From an uncultured Burkholderiales bacterium (GTDB lineage: Bacteria; Pseudomonadota; Gammaproteobacteria; Burkholderiales; Eutrophovitaceae), in assembly GCA_951812315.1 (NCBI GenBank), contig CATOSA010000062.1, positions 1-41,145 of the forward strand: a stretch of 41,145 nucleotides of DNA, read 5' to 3'. Below the pieces are notes generated by a model. That model worked only from the letters and a program-made list of their open reading frames with translations, made no database searches and was not told the DNA's origin. This document shows, piece after piece, positions 34,988-41,145 of the stretch (the first letter of the stretch is position 1; each line of letters opens with the position of its first letter). Both the position numbers and the translations under genes were made by a program.

Positions 34988-35054
34988 CTGGCCGGTTGGC
35001 GGGCATTTCTTAAGACCGCGCTAGACAACGACGCCGGTCAAGCGCCGATCGTAT

Positions 35055-35984
35055 CTATAGTCCTTCGATGAGCTTGACCATGCGCCGGCGCATGGCTTCG
35101 TCGGGAAGCCTTCCATATCCCGCTCGCATATTGTCAACCATGTGCTTGGGTTTTCCGGTGGCCGGTATTGCGCAAGTAACTGCCGGGTGGGAGATGACGT
35201 ATTTGAGAAAGAACTGTGCCCACGATTCGCAATCGAACTCAGCCGCCCACGACGGGAGTTTGACTCCACGTACGCGAGAGAACAGCCCTGAAGCCGCGAA
35301 CGGCCGGTTGATGATGACCGCGGTGCCCGTTTCGGCCGCCAGTGGCAGGAGGCGTTGCTCGGCTTCACGCTCTACGATCGAATAGTTGAACTGGGCAAAA
35401 TCGAACATCCCCGTCTGGATGATGCGTTCCAGATTGGCGTACGCGCCCGAATGGTAGTGGGTTACACCGGTGTAGCGGATGGTGCCGGCTTCCTTCCACT
35501 CGGCCAATGTTTTCGCGTGGGTCCGCCAATCGACCATGTTGTGAATCTGCATCAGGTCCATGACATTGACGTGCATCTTCTGAAAGGACTCTTTCATCTG
35601 CGCAATGCCGGCGCTGCGTCTGGACGTCCACACTTTGGTTGCCATGAACAGTTTCGGGCGCAATGCAAGCTCGTGTGTCAGGTCGCCGATGACTCGCTCG
35701 GAAGTGCCATACATCGGCGAACTGTCGATAACCGAGCCACCGTTTACGGAGAACAGTTCGAGCACTTGTTTGAGACGATTGCGATCGTCGGGGTTTGTGC
35801 CGACACCGAATGACTGGTAAGTGCCCAGGCCGATGACAGGCAGGCGTTCACCTGAGCTGGGAACCGGCCGTTCCAGAATTGCCTCGCCTGGCACTGGTTC
35901 AGTCCGGATCTGGTTGCTTGTCAGCAGCAGGCCCAGTGCGCCTGCGGTTTTCAGAATCTGTCGGCGTTTTGGATCCGGGGTCAC
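35055..35984 (-). CDS. aldo/keto reductase with Tat-type signal
   Basis: 309 residues from GTG 35984, which places RRQILKTAGALGLLLTS at the N-terminus as a twin-arginine-type signal; longer frames up to 36092 add residues unlike the family. AKR features are GLGTYQSFGVG, SVIDSSPMYG (Asp and the catalytic Tyr), MATKVWTS (Lys), DLMQIHN (His), FNYSIVEREAEQRLLPLA and the cofactor segment AIPATGKPKHMVDNM. The start overlaps the end of the upstream transporter gene by 86 bp, so either the overlap is real or the transporter tail is extended. A periplasmic AKR is unusual, since these enzymes use NADPH; some related proteins are secreted with unknown cofactors. Confidence 0.83.
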   Translation of the reverse strand: MTPDPKRRQILKTAGALGLLLTSNQIRTEPVPGEAILERPVPSSGERLPVIGLGTYQSFGVGTNPDDRNRLKQVLELFSVNGGSVIDSSPMYGTSERVIGDLTHELALRPKLFMATKVWTSRRSAGIAQMKESFQKMHVNVMDLMQIHNMVDWRTHAKTLAEWKEAGTIRYTGVTHYHSGAYANLERIIQTGMFDFAQFNYSIVEREAEQRLLPLAAETGTAVIINRPFAASGLFSRVRGVKLPSWAAEFDCESWAQFFLKYVISHPAVTCAIPATGKPKHMVDNMRAGYGRLPDEAMRRRMVKLIEGL

Positions 35985-37365
35985 TGAGCGAGTATGTCCT
36001 TTTCGCAGAGAGTGCGGCTCGAAGCTGCTCCTGGCGGCGTCCAAGCAAGTAGGCAGTCGTCGCCCACAGTATAGCAACGGGTACCGCGACAAACGAAATG
36101 CCCGAAAGTCCGAGACCGAGCATGCGCAGCCCGTCTACCAGCCATCCCGACATCGCGCGACCGCCACGTTCCGCGACTGTATCGATCAAATTCTTGGCCT
36201 TGTACTTTTCTTCGCGCGAGATCACCGTAAACAGAATTTCCCGGGCGGGTCTGCTGATCGCGTATTCGCCGGCGCGGCGAATGCAGCCGAACACAATCAA
36301 CACTGCCAAGGTGGGGAACAATCCCATCACGAAAAACCCGATGGCCGCGACGATTGGAAGCAGCATCAGCGTTACCGTAAGTCCGAATTTACCGATGATG
36401 CGGTTGACTACGAGCAATTGAACGATAAGCGTAATTGAATTGACCACCAGGTCGATGAGTGCGAACAGCGCGATACGTTGGTCAGGGTCAGAGATCGCTT
36501 CAGAAACAATATTCGCTTGCTGGAAATATAGAAACGTCGACAGCAAGGAAAACAGAATGACGTACAGGCCAATTCCGAGCAAATAGTCCGACTTTAGAAA
36601 CAGTGAGATTCCGCCGACTATGCTCCCGCCAATTGGTTGCTCCACGTTAGATGCCCGGCTGTCAGATGCCGGGCCGTCAGATGCCGTGCTGTCGTTTGCG
36701 TTCGCACTACTTTCTGCGCTGTCTGCGGTGGGGTTGTCTTTCGCAGGTTGTTGCCGCGACCACGCTGAAAGACGAAGAATGCAAAATGCGGCAGCCAGCA
36801 GAAAACAAGCGGAAATCGGAAGCAACAAAGCTGGCCCGATTAGCGGCGCGGCCTTGGTGGTGATTATCGGTCCAGCGATTGCCCCGGTGTAGCCGCCGGC
36901 GGCGATAAAGCCATAGAGTCGGCGTGCCTGCGCATTGCTATACAGGTCCGCCATGAAGCTCCAGAAAACGGACACGACGAACAGGTTGAACACGTTCAGC
37001 CAGATGAAAAACGCTCTCGCGGTATTCAGCGGTGCCACTTCGCTGCTGAATACCGCAAAAAAGACAAGCAGATTGGCCGCGAAGAAAAAATAAACTGCCG
37101 GCATGAACTGTCTTCTCGGAAAGCGCGACGTCAACCATCCAAATATTGGCACTATTGCGAGCATGGTCACAAAGGTGCCGGTGAACAGCCAGTGCAGTTG
37201 ATCGATACCTGCCTGGATGCCCATTTCGTCACGGATCGGGCGAAGAATGTAAAAGCCGCATAGCATGCAAAAGAAATAGCTAAACGACCACAGGGTCGCG
37301 GTAACTTCGGTTTTCTCGACCCGAACGATGCGATTCAGAATTTCGTATGCAATGCGTGTAGCCAT
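35899..37365 (-). CDS. MFS / NTP-NDP exchange-like transporter
   Basis: 488-residue membrane protein with about 12 helices in two halves. A Ser/Asp/Ala-rich cytoplasmic linker (about 207-250) separates them. The start ATLWSFSYFFCMLCGFYILRP and RPIRDEMGI resemble the NTT-like/MFS proteins of free-living Gammaproteobacteria that are often annotated as NTP/NDP exchange transporters. True nucleotide transport is unproven. The linker is encoded by 15-bp tandem repeats. The C-terminus overlaps the start of the aldo/keto reductase gene. Confidence 0.78.
   Translation of the reverse strand: MATRIAYEILNRIVRVEKTEVTATLWSFSYFFCMLCGFYILRPIRDEMGIQAGIDQLHWLFTGTFVTMLAIVPIFGWLTSRFPRRQFMPAVYFFFAANLLVFFAVFSSEVAPLNTARAFFIWLNVFNLFVVSVFWSFMADLYSNAQARRLYGFIAAGGYTGAIAGPIITTKAAPLIGPALLLPISACFLLAAAFCILRLSAWSRQQPAKDNPTADSAESSANANDSTASDGPASDSRASNVEQPIGGSIVGGISLFLKSDYLLGIGLYVILFSLLSTFLYFQQANIVSEAISDPDQRIALFALIDLVVNSITLIVQLLVVNRIIGKFGLTVTLMLLPIVAAIGFFVMGLFPTLAVLIVFGCIRRAGEYAISRPAREILFTVISREEKYKAKNLIDTVAERGGRAMSGWLVDGLRMLGLGLSGISFVAVPVAILWATTAYLLGRRQEQLRAALSAKRTYSLSDPGSKTPTDSENRRRTGPAADKQPDPD
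36651..36695. repeat. three 15-bp repeats in the transporter linker
   Basis: Units at 36651, 36666 and 36681 (ATGCCCGGCTGTCAG and variants). On the minus strand they encode 5-residue repeats of the form ASDSR/ASDGP in the linker. Confidence 0.7.
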
Positions 37366-37672
37366 ATGGCGATTCTATCTGGATGCCGTTAATGGCGTCG
37401 GGCGCCGCAAACGGTGAGGCAGCGCGTCAGGTTGAGCCCCTGACAGTCCGGGTGCTGGGGGGTAGTACTTATGGAACACGGAACGCTGCGACATGGAATT
37501 CGTTTGTTATTGCTCGTTATCGAGATTGTTTGACCTCGATGCGGTTCAGGCATTTTTGTGACCACCCGCTTCTTTTGTTTCCTCCGGTTCACATTCTTGG
37601 CAACGATCAGGGCGCAGGGCAGACAAAGCACTATAGACTTGCGCTTCATCAGACTTCGTCTATGCGGAAACC
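37366..37672. other. 307-bp divergent gap, transporter / threonine ammonia-lyase
   Basis: Nothing recognisable apart from expected promoter space for two divergent genes. The open frames here have no family resemblance. Confidence 0.4.
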
Positions 37673-38884
37673 ATGCCAGTGAACATTGAGTCGGTTCGCG
37701 CTGCCGCCCGGGCCATTGCCGGTAGTGTCGTGCACACGTCCTGCCTGCATTCGCGTACGTTATCGAAAATCGCAGGAGCGCAGGTCTTCCTGAAGTTCGA
37801 GAACCATCAATTTACCGCATCGTTCAAGGAGCGCGGCGCATTGAATCGACTGCAGTCACTGGATACGGCGCAGCGCGCAAGCGGTGTCATCGCAGTGTCG
37901 GCGGGAAATCATGCGCAAGGTGTTGCGTATCACGCGCAACGACTGGCTATTCCGGCCGTGATCATCATGCCGCGTTTTACGCCGCATGTGAAAGTCATTC
38001 ACACCCGAAACTTTGGTGCCGAAGTGCTATTGCATGGCGAGAACTTTGATGAAGCCATGAATTATGCGCATGAGGTCATGCGCGAACGCCGCCTTGTTTT
38101 TGTGCATCCCTACGATGATGAGCTTGTCATTGCCGGTCAGGGAACCATCGCGCTGGAAATGCTGGATGCTTACCCTGATCTGGATACCCTGATTGTGCCC
38201 ATCGGTGGCGGTGGTTTGATCGCGGGTATGGCGGTCGCTGCAAAATCGCTCAAGCCGGACATCGAAGTTATCGGTGTCCAGACCGCACGCTTCCCGTCAA
38301 CGCACTGCGCTCTGCGCGAAACTGAGCCTCAATACGGCGAAAGTACGATCGCCGACGGAATTGCAGTAAAGGCACCGGGATTGGTTAGCTTCGAAATAGT
38401 GCGGCGGCTGGTTGGCGAGGTGCTTCTGGTAGAGGAAGGGGACATCGAAGAGGCGATGCTGTTGCTGCTCGAAATCGAGAAGACCGTTGTTGAAGGTGCC
38501 GGTGGCGTAGCGCTTGCGGCGCTTCTGAAGCATCGTGAGAGATTCGCGGGAAAGAGAATCGGGCTGCTTCTGTCAGGTGGCAACATTGACCCGATGACGC
38601 TTGCGGATATTATCGAGCGGGGCATGGTACGCGCCGGGCGCCTCACCCGGCTGCATGTTCACATGCGTGACCTTCCCGGTTCGCTTGCGGCAGTGACGCG
38701 GATACTTGCCGAAGTCAATGCCAACATCGAGGAAGTGCATCACCAAAGGACATTCACGACAGCGCCAGTGCAAAGCGCAGAAGTCGAGTTTGTGGTGCGT
38801 ACGCGTGACCGTGAACATGTCCGGCAAATTATCGAAGCGCTCGCTCAAGCCGGATTCAGGAGGTTAGGGCGACTTAGGAGATAG
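37673..38884 (+). CDS. threonine ammonia-lyase (threonine dehydratase) with ACT domain
   Basis: PLP enzyme of 403 residues that converts threonine to 2-oxobutanoate and ammonia. The PLP lysine is Lys51 in TASFKERGAL. Cofactor motifs SAGNHAQG and VPIGGGGLIAGM and the C-terminal SGGNIDP are present. A single ACT-like domain occupies about 325-400 (RLHVHMRDLPGSLAAVTRI). This short, one-ACT form is like many enzymes annotated as TdcB or as short-form IlvA. The start is the ATG at 37673 with a weak ribosome-binding site. Confidence 0.92.
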   Translation: MPVNIESVRAAARAIAGSVVHTSCLHSRTLSKIAGAQVFLKFENHQFTASFKERGALNRLQSLDTAQRASGVIAVSAGNHAQGVAYHAQRLAIPAVIIMPRFTPHVKVIHTRNFGAEVLLHGENFDEAMNYAHEVMRERRLVFVHPYDDELVIAGQGTIALEMLDAYPDLDTLIVPIGGGGLIAGMAVAAKSLKPDIEVIGVQTARFPSTHCALRETEPQYGESTIADGIAVKAPGLVSFEIVRRLVGEVLLVEEGDIEEAMLLLLEIEKTVVEGAGGVALAALLKHRERFAGKRIGLLLSGGNIDPMTLADIIERGMVRAGRLTRLHVHMRDLPGSLAAVTRILAEVNANIEEVHHQRTFTTAPVQSAEVEFVVRTRDREHVRQIIEALAQAGFRRLGRLRR

Positions 38885-38889
38885 TGCTC

Positions 38890-39258
38890 CTAGCCGACAA
38901 CGACATGCTCTTTGGCGAACCACATCGGTGATTTTGGCAGATCGATAAATTTGCGTTCGTCTTCGAGCAGTTCGGCGGCGGCCTGTTGCCTCGCTGGATC
39001 GTTGCCGCCAATCTCGTCGAAGGAGTTGAACCAGAGTTCGGCGATGCCGTCGTAAGGTTCGGGGGCCCCGCCATTGCGGGCCTGTAGCGACTTGTGCAGT
39101 CCGGGCAGGTCGGTAGTGTGGACCTGGACGTATCGCTGGATTCGCAGTACATCGGCCCTTTCGGCGACGAGGGCGGCGTGAGTTCCCCGCCAGTAGCGCT
39201 GGAACTCCTCCTGCGTCATGTCGGGTCGCCGGCGCAGGCAGAAGGTGAGTTTGATCAT
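38890..39258 (-). CDS. EthD domain protein
   Basis: 122-residue protein of the EthD/dimeric alpha-beta barrel type: MIKLTFCLRRRPDMTQEEF, then FQRYWRGTHAAL, and a C-terminal KEHVVVG. The start has AAGGAG 8 bp upstream. EthD-like proteins often occur in degradation clusters, with unclear catalytic roles. It is convergent with threonine ammonia-lyase with only 5 bp between, and is downstream of the isomerase gene in the same direction. Confidence 0.88.
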   Translation of the reverse strand: MIKLTFCLRRRPDMTQEEFQRYWRGTHAALVAERADVLRIQRYVQVHTTDLPGLHKSLQARNGGAPEPYDGIAELWFNSFDEIGGNDPARQQAAAELLEDERKFIDLPKSPMWFAKEHVVVG

Positions 39259-39335
39259 GTTGTTGACTCCTTGATCGGGGCGAGTTTCTATCGGTTAGAT
39301 CATGCCGATGTTGCTGCCATCGATATTATGAGTGA

Positions 39336-39938
39336 CTAATCGGCGAGCGCCTGATCCAGAAAGTCCAGTCGGTCCTGCCCCCAGAACATTTCATCGTTGT
39401 AGAAGTAAGTCGGTGCGCCGAAAACGCCGCGCGCCAGTGCTTCATCAGTCAACGCCTGGTAGCGCGCGCGATTTTCATCGGAACTCGCGCGCGCCAGCAG
39501 TTCCGACGTATCCAGGCCTTGTGATTTTATGATGCCGTACAACTCTTCCGGGTCGGCCATGTCGCGTTCCTGAACCCAGCAGCCCTTGTAGATCGCTGAC
39601 GCGATCAGCATCGCCAGCGTTTCACCGAGATCGTCATTGGCTGCGACGAGCAGCAACGAAGCCAGCCCCGGGTCATAAGGAAAAAACTTGGGCTCGGTAT
39701 TCAGCTGAAGATGGTTCTGGTCTCTCCAGCGAGCCAGTTCTACAAGGCGATACTGTTGTCGTGCCGGGGCCCGTTTGGCGACCGGCAGTCCGCCTGTTAC
39801 CGGAAAAATCTGCGCGTAATCGACCGGCTTCAGGTCGATTTTTGCACGGTGCTTTCGGGCAAAAATCGCAAGGCGATCATGACCCAGATAGCTCCACGGG
39901 GAATTGGGGGAAAAGTAATAATCAATTGTCTTGGCCAT
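39336..39938 (-). CDS. 2-hydroxychromene-2-carboxylate isomerase-like (DsbA/GST-kappa family)
   Basis: Thioredoxin-fold protein of 200 residues from ATG 39938 (AGGGA about 8 bp upstream); a longer start at 39971 adds an unlikely tail. The N-terminus IDYYFSPNSPWSYLGHDRL has the conserved catalytic-type Ser in place of a CXXC motif. The all-helical insertion and the C-terminal GVFGAPTYFYNDEMFWGQDRL match the HCCA isomerase family. That family acts in naphthalene-type degradation, but most members have unknown substrates. It probably forms a unit with the EthD gene. Confidence 0.88.
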   Translation of the reverse strand: MAKTIDYYFSPNSPWSYLGHDRLAIFARKHRAKIDLKPVDYAQIFPVTGGLPVAKRAPARQQYRLVELARWRDQNHLQLNTEPKFFPYDPGLASLLLVAANDDLGETLAMLIASAIYKGCWVQERDMADPEELYGIIKSQGLDTSELLARASSDENRARYQALTDEALARGVFGAPTYFYNDEMFWGQDRLDFLDQALAD

Positions 39939-40319
39939 GCGGTTTCCCTGGTTAAATCTTCGAAGGCTCAATCATCGTATTTCGTTCGTCGAAACGTCCA
40001 GCGTCTCGAGCGGTCAGCTGAATAGCAGACACATATACCGGTTGCACTGAGTCTAACATTGCGTAACGCGGGGTTGGGCGAGCAAGAGTCGTATGTGCCT
40101 GCAATTTCGGTTGCTGCCTTGGGGGGGTGCGCAAGTCATCATCGTGTTCAGGGAAAGTTTGTCGTTCAGTCTTCCAGGCGGCCTGCGTGATTGGGATACG
40201 CGGAATGTTCTTGATTGCATCGCTATTGATGCAGTTGTGTGGCCGGGGCAGGAAGTGAGCCTGAAGATTCACAAGCCGTTGCCGGTTTGATGGCAATGCG
40301 GTCTCACTAGTCGCGAGTG
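39939..40319. other. 381-bp gap without recognised genes
   Basis: Two mutually antisense open frames cover this gap, but neither resembles a known protein or has a convincing start signal. No RNA gene or strong hairpin was noticed. Confidence 0.4.
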
Positions 40320-41145
40320 TCAGGCGCTCCCCCAAACGTCATCGGCAACTTCGATGACTCTTTGCAGCTTTTCACGCTGATTTTTCATCGCGATTTCATT
40401 GCCGTGAACGGTACTCGAAAAACCGCACTGGGGTGACAGGCACATTTGCTCAAGCGGCAAGTATTGTGCGGCCTCATCGATGCGGCGCTTGAGTTCGTCT
40501 TTGGATTCCAGTTCTCCGACTTTGGTACTGACAAGCCCAAGTACGACGATTTTGCCTTTCGGCACGAAACGCAACGGCGAAAATGTTCCGCTGCGATCGT
40601 CGTCGTATTCCAGAAAATAACCGTCGACGTTCAGTTCGTTAAACAGTACTTCCGCAACTGGCTCGTAACCACCTTCGGCTGCCCATGCGCTCTGGAAATT
40701 ACCGCGGCACAAATGAACACAGGCGCGCATGTTGTCCGGGCGGCCTGCAATTGAGGCGTTGATCAGTCTGGCATAGCGGCGCGGCAACTCGTCCGGGTCA
40801 TCACCACGCTGCTTTGCGCCTTCGCGCATTTTAGGGGTCACACAGATAGGCGAGATTGGTATCGTCCAGTTGCAAATAACGACACCCGGCAGCGGCAAGC
40901 GCATTGATTTCGTCCCGATAGGACACGGCAGCGTCGTCGTAAAAGGCCGGTTCCAGTTCCGGATAGGCATCGCGGCTGATCGTGTCGCGTCCGCCACGGA
41001 AATGCAGCATGTTTGGCGAAGGGATTGTCACTTTCGGTGTTTTCTTCGTTGCCGATTTCAGAAACTCGAAATCTGCAATTTGTATTGGCCGTGAATGCTT
41101 CAGCTTGCCGGTAATCTTCATTACCGGTGGTGAAAAATCTACGTT
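40320..41145 (-). pseudogene. MetE C-terminal-type methyltransferase (YxjG-like), frameshifted, partial
   Basis: The C-terminal part of a cobalamin-independent methionine-synthase-like protein that begins beyond the window edge (the frame is open to 41145). The first part includes TIPSPNMLHFRGGRD and CRYLQLDDTNLAYLCDP, then meets TAA. One extra base at about 40839-40843 separates it from the second part (KMREGAKQRGDDPDELPRRY, ACVHLCRGNFQ, LEQMCLSPQCGFSS, with zinc-ligand Cys residues), which ends at 40320. It belongs to the short YxjG/YxjH-type group without the MetE N-terminal domain. In vivo role uncertain. The indel may be genuine or an error. Confidence 0.8.

Noticed and set aside
39952..40335. 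127-codon minus-strand frame and an opposed 65-codon plus frame upstream of the isomerase gene
   Set aside because: They overlap each other, lack convincing ribosome-binding sites and match nothing.

Overview
The window comes from a gammaproteobacterium-like chromosome. The evidence is an MSHA-type pilus locus with mshQ/I/J/K/L/M/N relatives, the comF-bioB-bioC neighbourhood, a cox-type ctaA-ctaB-sco group, FadL and porin-type outer-membrane proteins, and frequent ATGA-type stop/start overlaps. I cannot name the family or genus. GC content looks moderate (mid-50s by eye).

Layout. (1) 1-11080, + strand: the 3' part of an mshQ-like adhesin gene, then a tightly coupled MSHA assembly module (mshI, a PilN-like gene, mshJ, mshK, mshL, a 44-codon ORF, mshM, mshN). 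(2) 11164-14196: comF on the minus strand, divergent from bioB, followed by bioC; no bioF or bioH. (3) 14974-18584: an oxidase-related operon containing a cox subunit II homologue that has lost its CuA ligands and its electron-entry Trp, a 52-codon ORF, heme A synthase, heme O synthase and an Sco lipoprotein; no coxA or coxC. (4) 18598-20563: 19-bp tandem repeats, an IS1182-like element with a frameshifted transposase, and an outer-membrane protein fragment. (5) 20766-27646: a rearranged accessory region with two copies of a porin-like gene and two copies of a ZIP-like membrane protein gene, a FadL-family gene, a tRNA-Gly(CCC) and a DUF502 gene. One porin copy is frameshifted in its signal peptide and the other is truncated; one ZIP-like copy carries two nonsense codons. 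(6) 27658-41145: mostly housekeeping and catabolic genes: DAHP synthase, NIPSNAP, AraD1/GguC-type and FAH-family hydrolases, a frameshifted alpha/beta hydrolase, an exonuclease/GIY-YIG fusion, a secreted protein, a Tat-type aldo/keto reductase, an MFS/NTT-like transporter, threonine ammonia-lyase, an EthD protein, a DsbA-like isomerase and a frameshifted MetE-C-terminal-type methyltransferase that runs off the window.

A striking property is the number of damaged genes: at least ten loci carry single-base indels, nonsense codons or truncations. Some of this is clearly biological (IS insertion, truncated paralogues, chimeric junction). The scattered single-base lesions could be either genuine decay or sequence error, and only reads can decide. 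A second recurring property is short tandem duplication (12-29 bp units) in or beside gene ends.

The most interesting candidates are the CuA-less subunit II in a cox operon without a catalytic subunit, the twice-occurring porin plus ZIP-like pairing, and two small ORFs locked into operons by overlapping stop/start codons.
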